From: CAZVEV01 sp964625865
Lineage (GTDB): Bacteria; Planctomycetota; Phycisphaerae; SM23-33
NCBI GenBank assembly: GCA_964625865.1
Contig: CAZVEV010000202.1
Location: forward strand, 1-11,099
Direction: 5' to 3'
Length of the DNA: 11,099 bases
Position numbers and translations under genes: made by a program. This document shows positions 1 to 8,000 of this stretch, in pieces (within the stretch, counting starts at the first letter, position 1; each line of letters begins with the position of its first letter). The notes beneath the pieces were generated by a model. That model saw only the letters and a list, made by a program, of their open reading frames with translations, was not told the DNA's origin and ran no database searches.

Positions 1-18
1 CACGCCGTACGAGGACCG

Positions 19-1497
19 ATGACCATGACTCGAACCGACCGACGTGGATTCCTGAAGATGCTCGGCGCGGGGGCCGCGGCGATGGCGATGGCGCGAGTGC
101 CCGCCGCCGCTGCCGAGAACAAACGGAAACTGAACTTCGTGTTCTTCCTGATCGACGACATGGGCTGGACCGACGCCGGGTGCTACGGCAGTACGCTGTA
201 CGAGACGCCGAACATCGACAAGCTCGCCGCCTCGGGCATGCGGTTCACCGACGCCTACGCCGCCTGCCCGGTCTGCTCGCCCACGCGGGCGAGCATCATG
301 GCGGGCAAGTACCCGGCCAGGCTCAAGATCACCAACTACGGATCCAAGCCCCTGCCCGCCGGCGAGGTCACGATCGCCCAGGCATTCAAGCAGGCCGGCT
401 ACACCACGTTCTTCGCGGGCAAGTGGCACGTGGGGGGCACCGCAGCGCACTGGCCTGACAAGAAGGGCTTCGATATCAACATCGCGGGCAACGCGACGGG
501 CCAGCCCAGGGGCGGATACTTCAGCCCGTACAACAACCCCCAACTGCCCGACGGGCCGGCCGGCGAGTACCTGACTGACCGCCTGACCGACGAGTCGCTG
601 AAGTTCCTCACCGCCCACAAGGATGAGCCGTTCCTCCTTTACCTCTCGCACTACGCCGTCCACACGCCCCTTCAGGGCAAAAAGGACCTCGTAGCCAAAT
701 ACGAGGCCAAGATCGCCGCGCGCAAGGTCAAGGGCCCCCTGCTGCGAGACGAGGGCCCGCGGGCCGCGACCAACCTCGCCCAGCGGAACGCCGCATTCGC
801 CGCCATGGTTCACAGCGTCGACGACAGCGTCGGGCGCGTGATGGCCAAGCTCGACGACCTCGGCCTGGCCGACAACACCGCCGTGATCTTCATGTCCGAT
901 AACGGCGGGCTCTCGACGCTGCTCAAGAACCGCGGCGGACTGTCCAAGAACCCCCCGACGTGCAACCTGCCGCTGCGCGCGGGCAAGGGGTGGCTGTACG
1001 AGGGGGGCATCCGCGAGCCGATGATCATCCGCTGGCCCGGCGTGGTCAGGGCGGGCGCCACCTGCGGCGTGCCGGTGACCAGCACGGACTTCTATCCGAC
1101 GATGCTCGATATGGCGGGACTGCCGCAGCGGCCGAAGCAGCACTGCGACGGCGTGAGCATCGTGCCGCTCCTCAAGGGCGCCAAGGCACTGGGGCGCAAG
1201 GCGATCTACTGGCATTACCCGCACAATCACGGCAGCGGCTCGGTGCCCAGCGGGGCCGTCCGCGCCGGCGACTGGAAGCTCATCGAGTGGTACGGCGCCA
1301 AGCGTGTTGAACTGTTCAATCTGGCCGACGACATCGGCGAGACGAAGGACCTGTCGAAAGCCAACCCGGCCAAGGCGAAGGAGTTGCACGGCATGCTCAT
1401 CGCGTGGCGTAAGAGTGTCGCCGCGGTCATTCCTTCCGGGGGCGCCACGACCAGGCCTCCCCGCCGCAAGAAGCGTCGCAAGGGCGAAACATCCTGA
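19..1497 (+). CDS. Tat-exported sulfatase (formylglycine-dependent, alkaline phosphatase superfamily)
   Basis: A sulfatase that should hydrolyse sulfate esters outside the cytoplasm. Its substrate cannot be read from sequence, but planctomycete enzymes of this kind usually desulfate polysaccharides. The N-terminus has a twin-arginine signal (RRGFLK, residues 8-13) followed by an Ala/Met-rich hydrophobic stretch to about residue 32. Metal-binding DD is at 46-47. The sulfatase signature CSPTR is at 86-90, with Cys86 the residue expected to become formylglycine and the usual downstream GKYPAR. Other family motifs are GKWH 134-137, HYAVHTP 211-217, SDNGG 293-297 and EGGIREP 328-334. Length of 492 aa is normal. 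The extreme C-terminus is strongly basic (RPPRRKKRRKG, 479-489), which is unusual. GAGGA at 11-15 lies 3 bases before ATG 19 and 9 before the in-frame ATG 25, so either may be the start. The family call is certain; the substrate is not. Confidence 0.96.
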   Translation: MTMTRTDRRGFLKMLGAGAAAMAMARVPAAAAENKRKLNFVFFLIDDMGWTDAGCYGSTLYETPNIDKLAASGMRFTDAYAACPVCSPTRASIMAGKYPARLKITNYGSKPLPAGEVTIAQAFKQAGYTTFFAGKWHVGGTAAHWPDKKGFDINIAGNATGQPRGGYFSPYNNPQLPDGPAGEYLTDRLTDESLKFLTAHKDEPFLLYLSHYAVHTPLQGKKDLVAKYEAKIAARKVKGPLLRDEGPRAATNLAQRNAAFAAMVHSVDDSVGRVMAKLDDLGLADNTAVIFMSDNGGLSTLLKNRGGLSKNPPTCNLPLRAGKGWLYEGGIREPMIIRWPGVVRAGATCGVPVTSTDFYPTMLDMAGLPQRPKQHCDGVSIVPLLKGAKALGRKAIYWHYPHNHGSGSVPSGAVRAGDWKLIEWYGAKRVELFNLADDIGETKDLSKANPAKAKELHGMLIAWRKSVAAVIPSGGATTRPPRRKKRRKGETS

Positions 1498-1621
1498 CCT
1501 CGCCCATGCGATCTGTTTCCACGTTTGGCGGGATTCGGTCTGTCGTTCATTTCACTGTTCAGCGGCGCCGCTTGCGACGCCGAAGAGCAACGAACGCACT
1601 GCGTTGACGAAACGGAAACAC

Positions 1622-1637
1622 GCGGGGCAAGCCCCGC
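1622..1637. repeat. Perfect GC-rich inverted repeat
   Basis: GCGGGGC, a 2-base AA centre, then GCCCCGC. As RNA the inner pairs would open to a CAAG-type loop, leaving about six G-C pairs. It lies 125 bases past the sulfatase stop and about 50 bases before the proposed gltB promoter. It may act in 3'-end formation or belong to a dispersed palindrome family. No T-tract follows. Confidence 0.6.
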
Positions 1638-1688
1638 CGCCAAACATGGACGGTACGACATGTCTGACGCGGCGCTGGCAGCATACGC

Positions 1689-1717
1689 TGGATAGACGCC
1701 CCCGGACGTGCTACACT
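1689..1717 (+). promoter_or_regulatory. Putative sigma-70-type promoter of gltBD
   Basis: An extended -10 of form TG-C-TACACT has its hexamer at 1712-1717, with a weak -35 TGGATA at 1689-1694 (4 of 6 to TTGACA) and a 17-base spacer. Transcription would begin near 1724, giving a leader of about 100 bases before the gltB ATG. The call rests on consensus matching only. Confidence 0.4.
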
Positions 1718-1733
1718 GTTCTGTTTGACGCTG

Positions 1734-1795
1734 CCCGCGCAGTGCGTGGGCGCCCCAAGGCAGCGGCGCAGCGCCGCCGGGGGAAAGAAACGCAC
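1734..1795 (+). promoter_or_regulatory. Structured gltB leader with alternative pairings
   Basis: Downstream of the proposed promoter, CCCGCGC (1734-1740) can pair with GCGTGGG (1744-1750), and GCGGCG (1763-1768) with CGCCGC (1772-1777). Alternatively GTGCGT (1742-1747) can pair with ACGCAC (1790-1795), and CCCC (1753-1756) with GGGG (1779-1782), enclosing the second hairpin and breaking the first. The region ends 30 bases before the gltB start. It could be a regulatory leader, but it matches no riboswitch class I recognise and GC-rich DNA folds readily by chance. Confidence 0.3.
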
Positions 1796-1825
1796 GCGAG
1801 ATAGAGCGAAAGGCACCCAGCAGAG

Positions 1826-4800
1826 ATGACGCAAGGACGGCCGACAACACAAGGCCTGTACGAATCACGGCGAGAGCACGACGCGTGCGGCATTGGAGCG
1901 GTGGTGAACATCTCCGGCCGGCGCGATCACGCGATCATCGAACACGGCAAGAAGGTGCTGCTGAAACTGCACCATCGTGGTGGGGCCGGCGCCGACGAGA
2001 CCACCGGTGACGGGGCGGGCATCCTGTTCCAGATTCCGCACGAGTTTTTCAGCGCTGAGGCCGACCGGCTGGGGTTGGCCCTGGGCGACAGGGGCGCCTA
2101 CGGCGTGGCGACGATCTTCAATCGTCGCGACGACAAGGCCCTCCGAGCCGCGGGCGATGCGGTGTTTGACGAGGCGGTGGCGCATTACGGACTCAAGACG
2201 ATCGGGCACCGCGACGTGCCCAGCGACAACTCGTGTCTGGGCGAGATGGGGCGGGCCTCCGAGCCGAGCATTTCCCAGGCGTTCATTGACGGGTGCGGCC
2301 TGGCCGACGAGGCGCTGGAGCGGCGGCTTTACATGGCCCGCAAGCGTGCCGAGCGGCTGGCCGGCGAGCGTCTGGGTGAGGGCGGGGCCGACTTCTACAT
2401 CGCGAGCATGTCCTGCAAGACGGTGACGTACAAGGGCATGTTCCTGGCCGACCAGTTGTTCGCATACTTCCCGGACCTTGCCGACGAGCGTGTGACGACG
2501 GCCCTGTGCATGGTTCACCAGCGGTATAGCACGAACACGTTCCCGAGTTGGCGGCTGGCCCAGCCGTTCCGGATGATCGCGCACAACGGCGAGATCAACA
2601 CGCTCAGCGGCAACCGCAACCGGATGCGTGCCCGCCAGCGGCGGTTGGCCTGCGAGGCCCTGGGCGACGACCTGACGGACCTGCTGCCCGTGCTGACGAC
2701 CGGGGCGAGCGACTCGGCCCAGTTCGATCAGTGTCTCGAACTGCTCGTCCGCGGCGGGCGGTCCCTGCCCCACGCGATGATGATGATGGTGCCCGAGGCC
2801 TTCGGCCCGCAGTACCACATGAGCACGGACAAGCGGGCGTTCTACGAGTATCACGCGGCCATCATGGAACCGTGGGACGGGCCGGCGGCGCTGATCTTCA
2901 CCGACGGGACGCTGGTGGGCGGGACGCTGGACCGCAACGGGCTGCGGCCGGCGCGGTACGTGGTGACCACCGACGGGCTGCTGGTCCTCGGCAGCGAGGT
3001 CGGCGTGGTGGAGTTCCCGCCCGAGAAGATCCAGCGCAAGGGACGCCTCCAGCCCGGGCGGATGCTCCTGGTCGACACCGCCGAGGGGCGCATCATCACC
3101 GACAACGAGGTTAAGGGCAAGATCGCCCGTCAGAAGCCGTATCGGCGCTGGCTGGCTGAGAATCACATCGAGCTTCGCGGCCTGTTCGACGCCGCCAGCG
3201 ACACGCCCCCCGAGCCCAAGGCCCTCGCCCAGGCGATGCGGGCCTTCGGGTACACGCAGGAAGAACTGAACATGGTGCTGGCCCCCATGGGCCTCAACGG
3301 ACAGGAGCCGGTGGGCTCGATGGGCACCGATACGCCGCTGGCCGTCCTGTCGCGCCAGAGCAAGCTGCTGTTCGCCTACTTCAAGCAACTGTTCGCCCAG
3401 GTCACCAACCCGCCGATCGATCCGCTCCGCGAGGGGATGGTCATGTCGCTGATGACGTTCGTGGGCAAGCGGCGGAACCTGCTAGCTGAAACACCCGAGC
3501 ACTGCCGACAGCTCAAGATACCCCACCCGGTGCTGACCAACGGCGACGTGGCACGCCTGCGATCGGTCAGCCGCGAGGACTTCGTCGCCGCGACGATCCC
3601 CGCCCTGTTCGACGCCGACGACGAGAATCCGGGCCAGGCGCTTCAGCGCGGGATCGAGTCGATGCTCGCCGCGGCCGAGCGGGCCGTCGACGCCGGGGCA
3701 TCGCTGCTGATCCTGTCCGATCGCGACATCTCGCCCACCCGCGCGCCGATCCCGAGCCTACTGGCTACCGCGGCGCTGCATTACGGCCTGCTCGACCGCA
3801 ACCTGCGTGGCGAGGTGGGCCTTGTCGTCGAGTCCGGCGAGGCCCGCGAGGTGATGCACTTTTGCCTCCTGCTGGGCTACGGCGCCAACGCGGTGAATCC
3901 GTATCTGGCGTTCGAGATACTGGCTGACCTGCACCGGCGCGGCGAGTTGGACGGCGGCGTCCAGGGCGAGCAGGTCGTCGACCGGTACGTCAACGCGATC
4001 AAGAAGGGCCTGCTCAAGTCGATGTCGCGCATGGGCATCTCGACGCTGCGCAGCTATCGGTCGGCGCAGGTCTTCGAGTGCGTCGGGCTGAATTCCAGCG
4101 TGGTCGATGCGTACTTCCGGGGCACCTCGTCGCGGATAGGCGGCATCGGCCTGGACCAGATTGCCAGTGAGACGCTCGACCGTCACCGCACCGCGTGGGT
4201 CGCCCCCGGCCCGGTCGAGCCGACGCTGACCTACGGCGGGGAGTATCAGTTCCGCGTCGACGGCGAGAAGCACATGTGGAACCCCGAGTCGGTCACGCTG
4301 CTCCAGCATGCCGTGCGCACCGGCGACCAGGACACCTACCGCCGGTTCGCCCGAATCGTCAACGACCAGTCGCGGGACCTGGCCACGCTGCGGGGCCTGT
4401 TCGAGTTGCCCGACGGCCCGGGCGTGCCGCTCGACGAGGTTGAGCCCGTCGACGAAATCGTCAAACGTTTCTACACCGGCGCGATGTCCCACGGATCGAT
4501 ATCGGCCGAGGCGCACGAGGCGATGGCCGTCGCAATGAACCGGCTGGGGACATACAGCAACACCGGCGAGGGCGGCGAGAACGTGGCCCGCTACGCGCCG
4601 CGAGACGACGGCGACTCGACCAACTGCGGTATCAAGCAGGTCGCCAGCGGGCGATTCGGCGTGACGATCGAGTACCTGGCCCAGGCCAAGATGCTCCAGA
4701 TCAAGATGGCCCAGGGCGCCAAGCCCGGCGAGGGCGGACAACTGCCCGGCCACAAGGTCACCGAGGAAATCGCCCACATGCGACACTCCACCCCGGGCGT

Positions 4801-6388
4801 GACGCTGATCTCCCCCCCGCCGCACCACGACATCTACTCGATCGAGGACCTGGCCCAGTTGATCTACGACCTCAAGTGCTCCAACCCAGGCGCGAAGGTC
4901 TCGGTCAAGCTCGTCAGCGAAGTGGGCGTGGGCACGGTGGCCTCGGGCGTCGCCAAGGCCGGCGCCGACGAGGTGCTTGTCTCGGGGCACGACGGCGGGA
5001 CCGGGGCCAGCCCGCTGAGCAGCATCAAGCACGCGGGCCTGCCGTGGGAACTCGGGCTGGCCGAGACGCAGCAGACGCTCGTGATGAACGCCCTGCGCGA
5101 CCGGATTCTCGTGCAGACCGACGGACAACTGCGCACAGGCCGCGACGTCGTGATCGCCGCCCTGCTCGGGGCAGAACGCTTCGGGTTCGGCACCTCGGCG
5201 ATCGTGGCCCTGGGCTGCATCCTGATGAGGAAGTGCCACCACGGCACGTGCCCGGTCGGCATCGCAACGCAGGACCCCGAACTGCGCAAGCGTTTCGCGG
5301 GCGACCCGGAGCACCTGTGCACCTACATGCGATTCATCGCCGCCGACGCACGCGAACTGATGGCCCGGATGGGCTTCAGGACGTTCGACGAGATGATCGG
5401 GCGGGTCGAGCGGCTGGGCACGCGGCAGGCCGTCGAGCACTTCAAGGCCCGCGGGCTCGACCTGAGCGCCATCCTGACTGAGCCGCAGCCGGTAGGCGGC
5501 CAGGGGCTGCGGTGCGTACGAGAGCAAGCCGACCGGCTGGCCGATCACCTGGACTGGGACATCATCGCCCGGGCCGAGGGCGCCATCGAGCGCTGCGAGA
5601 CGACGGTCATCGACGTGGCGATCCGCAACACCAACCGCACGGTGGGCACGATTCTGAGCAACCGGATCGTATCGAGCCGCGGATCCGGCGGCCTGCCCGA
5701 CGGAACACTGGAGATCAACGTGGCCGGTTCGGCGGGCCAGAGCTTCGGGGCGTTTCTGGCCCCGGGCGTGACGCTGCGGCTGACCGGCGATGCCAACGAC
5801 TACGTGGGCAAGGGCCTCTCGGGCGGGCGCATCGTCGTCACGACGCCGCCCGGCTCGCCGTTTATCCCCCATGAGAACACCATCGCGGGCAACACGCTGC
5901 TGTACGGCGCCACCAGCGGGGAGTTGTTCGTCAACGGGCGGGCCGGCGAGCGGTTTGCCGTCCGCAACAGCGGCGCCGTCGCCGTCGTCGAGGGCGTGGG
6001 CGACCACGGCTGCGAGTACATGACCGGCGGGACGGTCGTGGTCATCGGTCGCACCGGGCGGAACTTCGCTGCCGGCATGAGCGGGGGGACGGCCTACGTG
6101 TTCGACGAGCACCAACTGTTCGACACGCTGTGCAACCTCGACATGGTGGACCTCGAGACGGTCCATCAGGCCGATGACGTCGCCCTGCTGCGCGACCTGA
6201 TCCAGCGCCACGTCGACTGGACCGACAGCCAACGGGCCAAATGGCTCCTGGCCCACTGGCGCGACATGATCGGACGATTCGTCAAGGTCATGCCCATCGA
6301 CTACCGCAAGGCGCTCCAGCGGATGCGATCCAAGGAGCGCCGCGGCACCGAGTTCTCGCCGGCCACCGAGGAGGTGTTCCGTGGGTAA
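1826..6388 (+). CDS. gltB: Glutamate synthase (NADPH) large subunit, GltB
   Basis: Alpha subunit of cytoplasmic glutamate synthase. It releases ammonia from glutamine, channels it to 2-oxoglutarate and reduces the imine to glutamate with electrons from GltD. The order is the family standard. A 20-residue propeptide precedes the nucleophile Cys21 (ACGIG), the start of a class II amidotransferase domain with QRYSTNTFPSW (232 on), HNGEIN (253-258) and LDRNGLRP. A central domain lies around 450-800. The FMN barrel is roughly 875-1240, with IKMAQGAKPGEGGQLPG from 959, PPPHHDIYS near 1000 and SGHDGGTGASP from 1053. The 3Fe-4S cysteines are 1131, 1137 and 1142 (C-X5-C-X4-C). A GXGXG beta-helix runs from about 1290 to 1480. 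Length of 1520 aa is normal. ATG 1826 gives a propeptide of suitable length, though the ribosome binding site is weak (AGCAGAG directly before it). It overlaps gltD by 8 bases. Confidence 0.99.
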   Translation: MTQGRPTTQGLYESRREHDACGIGAVVNISGRRDHAIIEHGKKVLLKLHHRGGAGADETTGDGAGILFQIPHEFFSAEADRLGLALGDRGAYGVATIFNRRDDKALRAAGDAVFDEAVAHYGLKTIGHRDVPSDNSCLGEMGRASEPSISQAFIDGCGLADEALERRLYMARKRAERLAGERLGEGGADFYIASMSCKTVTYKGMFLADQLFAYFPDLADERVTTALCMVHQRYSTNTFPSWRLAQPFRMIAHNGEINTLSGNRNRMRARQRRLACEALGDDLTDLLPVLTTGASDSAQFDQCLELLVRGGRSLPHAMMMMVPEAFGPQYHMSTDKRAFYEYHAAIMEPWDGPAALIFTDGTLVGGTLDRNGLRPARYVVTTDGLLVLGSEVGVVEFPPEKIQRKGRLQPGRMLLVDTAEGRIITDNEVKGKIARQKPYRRWLAENHIELRGLFDAASDTPPEPKALAQAMRAFGYTQEELNMVLAPMGLNGQEPVGSMGTDTPLAVLSRQSKLLFAYFKQLFAQVTNPPIDPLREGMVMSLMTFVGKRRNLLAETPEHCRQLKIPHPVLTNGDVARLRSVSREDFVAATIPALFDADDENPGQALQRGIESMLAAAERAVDAGASLLILSDRDISPTRAPIPSLLATAALHYGLLDRNLRGEVGLVVESGEAREVMHFCLLLGYGANAVNPYLAFEILADLHRRGELDGGVQGEQVVDRYVNAIKKGLLKSMSRMGISTLRSYRSAQVFECVGLNSSVVDAYFRGTSSRIGGIGLDQIASETLDRHRTAWVAPGPVEPTLTYGGEYQFRVDGEKHMWNPESVTLLQHAVRTGDQDTYRRFARIVNDQSRDLATLRGLFELPDGPGVPLDEVEPVDEIVKRFYTGAMSHGSISAEAHEAMAVAMNRLGTYSNTGEGGENVARYAPRDDGDSTNCGIKQVASGRFGVTIEYLAQAKMLQIKMAQGAKPGEGGQLPGHKVTEEIAHMRHSTPGVTLISPPPHHDIYSIEDLAQLIYDLKCSNPGAKVSVKLVSEVGVGTVASGVAKAGADEVLVSGHDGGTGASPLSSIKHAGLPWELGLAETQQTLVMNALRDRILVQTDGQLRTGRDVVIAALLGAERFGFGTSAIVALGCILMRKCHHGTCPVGIATQDPELRKRFAGDPEHLCTYMRFIAADARELMARMGFRTFDEMIGRVERLGTRQAVEHFKARGLDLSAILTEPQPVGGQGLRCVREQADRLADHLDWDIIARAEGAIERCETTVIDVAIRNTNRTVGTILSNRIVSSRGSGGLPDGTLEINVAGSAGQSFGAFLAPGVTLRLTGDANDYVGKGLSGGRIVVTTPPGSPFIPHENTIAGNTLLYGATSGELFVNGRAGERFAVRNSGAVAVVEGVGDHGCEYMTGGTVVVIGRTGRNFAAGMSGGTAYVFDEHQLFDTLCNLDMVDLETVHQADDVALLRDLIQRHVDWTDSQRAKWLLAHWRDMIGRFVKVMPIDYRKALQRMRSKERRGTEFSPATEEVFRG
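6368..6374 (+). promoter_or_regulatory. gltD ribosome binding site inside the gltB 3' end
   Basis: GAGGAGG ends 6 bases before GTG 6381 and lies within the last codons of gltB. It is one of the strongest Shine-Dalgarno matches in the window and fixes a GTG start for gltD, giving an 8-base overlap with gltB and probable translational coupling. Confidence 0.85.
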
Positions 6389-7802
6389 GCCAACCGGATT
6401 CCTCGAATACTCCCGCCAGGACGTCGGCCATCGCCCCGTCGATGAGCGCACGAAGGACTTCGGCGAAGTGGACGTGCCTCTGGACCGCAATCTGCTGGTC
6501 CGACAGGCCGCGCGGTGCATGGACTGCGGCATTCCGTTTTGCCACGGCGCGGGGTGCCCGCTGGCCAACCGCATACCGGAGTTCAACGATCTGGTCTACC
6601 GCGGCAAGTGGCGCGAGGCGTGCGAGAATCTCCACTCGACGAATAACTTCCCCGAGTTCACCGGGCGGATCTGCCCCGCCCCCTGCGAGGCCGCCTGCAC
6701 GCTGAGCATCAACGACAAGCCCGTGCTCATCGAGCACATCGAGCGCCAGATCGCCGAGCGCGGCTTTCAAGAAGGCTGGATCGTCCCCCGCCCGGCGGCG
6801 GTATCCAGCGGGCGCAGCGTCGCGGTGGTCGGTTCGGGCCCGGCGGGCCTGGCGGCTGCACAGCAACTCGCCCGCGCCGGACACAACGTGGTGGTCTTCG
6901 AGAAGGACGACCGGATCGGCGGACTGCTGCGGTACGGCATTCCCGAGTTCAAACTCGCCAAGGACGTCATTGACCGTCGCCTGGACCAGATGGCCGCCGA
7001 GGGCGTCAGCTTCCAGACCTCCGTCATCGTCGGCGAAGACCTCTCGATGAAGTACCTGCGGCAGCAGTTCGACGCGGTCTGCCTGGCCATGGGCGCGGGC
7101 CAGCCGCGCGACCTGAACGTCCCCGGGCGCGAACTGGAGAACATTCACTTCGCCATGGACTACCTGCCCCAGCAGAACCGCCTCAACGCCGGTCTGTCCC
7201 TCGGCCGGGTCGAACCGATCAGTGCCGCGGGCAAGATCGTCGTGGTCATCGGCGGCGGGGACACCGGCAGCGACTGTATCGGAACGGCCAGGCGCCAGGG
7301 CGCCAAGGAAATCCACCAGTACGAGATCCTGCCCAAACCGCCCGAGGGCTTCAACCCGGACACGCCCTGGCCCTTGTGGCCTCGCGTGCTGCGGACGTCG
7401 AGTTCGCAGGCCGAAGGGTGCGAGCGCCGCTGGTGCGTCAGCACGAAGGCGTTTGCCGGAGACGAGACGCACGTGATGGAACTGCACGGCTGCGAGGTCC
7501 GCTGGACCGAGAGCGAGGGCAAGTGGCTAATGAGCGACGTGCCGGGCACAGAGTTCACCCAGCAGGCGGACCTGGTACTGCTGGCGATGGGCTTTACGCA
7601 CGTGGTCCACGCGGGGGCCGTTCGCAGCCTGAACCTGGACCTCGATGCGCGGGGCAACGTGGCCGTAGGCCCGGACGGCCAAACGTCCACGGAGGGTGTC
7701 TTCGCCACCGGCGATACTGTCTCGGGCGCCTCGCTGGTCGTCCGTGCCATCGCCTCCGGCCGCAGCGCCGCCGAAGGCATCGACCGCTACCTGCGCGCGT
7801 GA
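6381..7802 (+). CDS. gltD: Glutamate synthase (NADPH) small subunit, GltD
   Basis: Beta subunit of glutamate synthase: it oxidises NADPH at FAD and passes electrons through 4Fe-4S clusters to FMN in GltB. The N-terminal iron-sulfur domain carries Cys46, 49, 54 and 59 (ARCMDCGIPFCHGAGCP) and Cys98, 102 and 106 (ICPAPCEAAC). The FAD Rossmann motif GSGPAG is at 151-156 with the acidic strand end FEK at 173-175. The NADPH-binding motif GGGDTGSD is at 291-298. The C-terminal FAD motif, ATGDTVSGASLVVRAIASGR, is at 442-461. Length of 473 aa is typical. The start is GTG, chosen from GAGGAGG at 6368-6374. Overlap with gltB implies 1:1 coupled synthesis. Similar FAD proteins such as PreT or archaeal GltA-like enzymes are possible in isolation, but the gltB partner settles the call. 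Confidence 0.98.
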   Translation: MGKPTGFLEYSRQDVGHRPVDERTKDFGEVDVPLDRNLLVRQAARCMDCGIPFCHGAGCPLANRIPEFNDLVYRGKWREACENLHSTNNFPEFTGRICPAPCEAACTLSINDKPVLIEHIERQIAERGFQEGWIVPRPAAVSSGRSVAVVGSGPAGLAAAQQLARAGHNVVVFEKDDRIGGLLRYGIPEFKLAKDVIDRRLDQMAAEGVSFQTSVIVGEDLSMKYLRQQFDAVCLAMGAGQPRDLNVPGRELENIHFAMDYLPQQNRLNAGLSLGRVEPISAAGKIVVVIGGGDTGSDCIGTARRQGAKEIHQYEILPKPPEGFNPDTPWPLWPRVLRTSSSQAEGCERRWCVSTKAFAGDETHVMELHGCEVRWTESEGKWLMSDVPGTEFTQQADLVLLAMGFTHVVHAGAVRSLNLDLDARGNVAVGPDGQTSTEGVFATGDTVSGASLVVRAIASGRSAAEGIDRYLRA

Positions 7803-7842
7803 CCGTCCTACTCGGCGCCCCGAGACACATGACAGGCACACG

Positions 7843-7863
7843 CCCACAGGCTCCGCCTGTGGG
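7843..7863 (+). terminator. Hairpin downstream of gltD, possible 3' end of gltBD
   Basis: Arms CCCACAGGC (7843-7851) and GCCTGTGGG (7855-7863) pair perfectly over 9 bases around TCC, 41 bases past the gltD stop. No T-tract follows, so it is not a textbook intrinsic terminator; it could stabilise the 3' end or act with Rho. Its core GGCTCCGCC recurs at the end of the converging gene. Confidence 0.45.
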
Positions 7864-7969
7864 GTCTCCGCGAACACAGATCGCGTCGTATCCCCGAACG
7901 AGGACCGCTTCCGAAACGGGGTCTTGCGAACCGGTCTGCGAAGATGTCGGATTCTCCGTCGGGGGCACG

Positions 7970-7989
7970 CCACGGGGCGGAGCCCGTGG
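7970..7989 (-). terminator. Hairpin downstream of the minus-strand secreted-protein gene
   Basis: Arms CCACGGG (7970-7976) and CCCGTGG (7983-7989) pair over 7 bases around a 6-base loop, 11 bases past the stop of the gene ending at 8001. Read on the minus strand it contains GGCTCCGCC flanked by CCACG and CCGTGG, closely matching the gltD-side hairpin. There is no T-tract. It is a possible 3'-end signal for the minus-strand gene. Confidence 0.45.
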
Positions 7990-8000
7990 GCTTTGGTCCG

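Larger units (their letters stand above)
1498..1825. other. Hairpin-rich intergenic region between sulfatase and gltB
   Basis: No convincing gene lies in these 328 bases. They hold several short GC-rich inverted repeats. One is an imperfect stem at 1563-1582 that contains most of the 12-base perfect palindrome 1561-1572. The others are AACGC-ACT-GCGTT (1593-1605), GCGGGGC-AA-GCCCCGC (1622-1637), a stem at 1734-1750 with one G-U pair, and GCGGCG-CAG-CGCCGC (1763-1777). None is followed by a T-tract, so no classical intrinsic terminator is evident, although the first three could end the sulfatase transcript. A likely gltB promoter lies at 1689-1717. Confidence 0.75.
7803..8000. other. Convergent intergenic region between gltD and a minus-strand gene
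   Basis: The 198 bases separate the gltD stop from the stop of the minus-strand gene. No gene is supported. It contains a small stem CTCGG-CGCC-CCGAG (7811-7824) just after gltD, a strong hairpin at 7843-7863 and a second at 7970-7989. The last two share a core and are annotated separately. Confidence 0.7.

Noticed and set aside
1604..1609. TTGACG as a -35 for gltB
   Set aside because: No acceptable -10 lies 16-18 bases downstream; that stretch is the GC-rich palindrome 1622-1637.
1498..1825. A known nitrogen riboswitch (glutamine type) or T-box before gltB
   Set aside because: None of the conserved sequence elements I know for these classes could be identified; only generic stems are visible.
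1227..1868. Open frames on either strand through the sulfatase-gltB gap (for example minus 1227-1868 and plus 1304-1804)
   Set aside because: They run into coding sequence in other frames, show no domain and lack ribosome sites; the gap is better explained as untranslated.
1865..3388. A 507-codon minus-strand open frame antisense to the GltB amidotransferase domain
   Set aside because: Same composition artefact; no domain, no ribosome site of note, and the plus strand is certainly coding.
3758..6586. A 942-codon open frame on the minus strand, antisense to gltB and the start of gltD
   Set aside because: It lies opposite strongly conserved GltB sequence. Its translation is His/Gln/Val/Asp-rich without any recognisable domain, as expected for the complement of GC-rich coding DNA.
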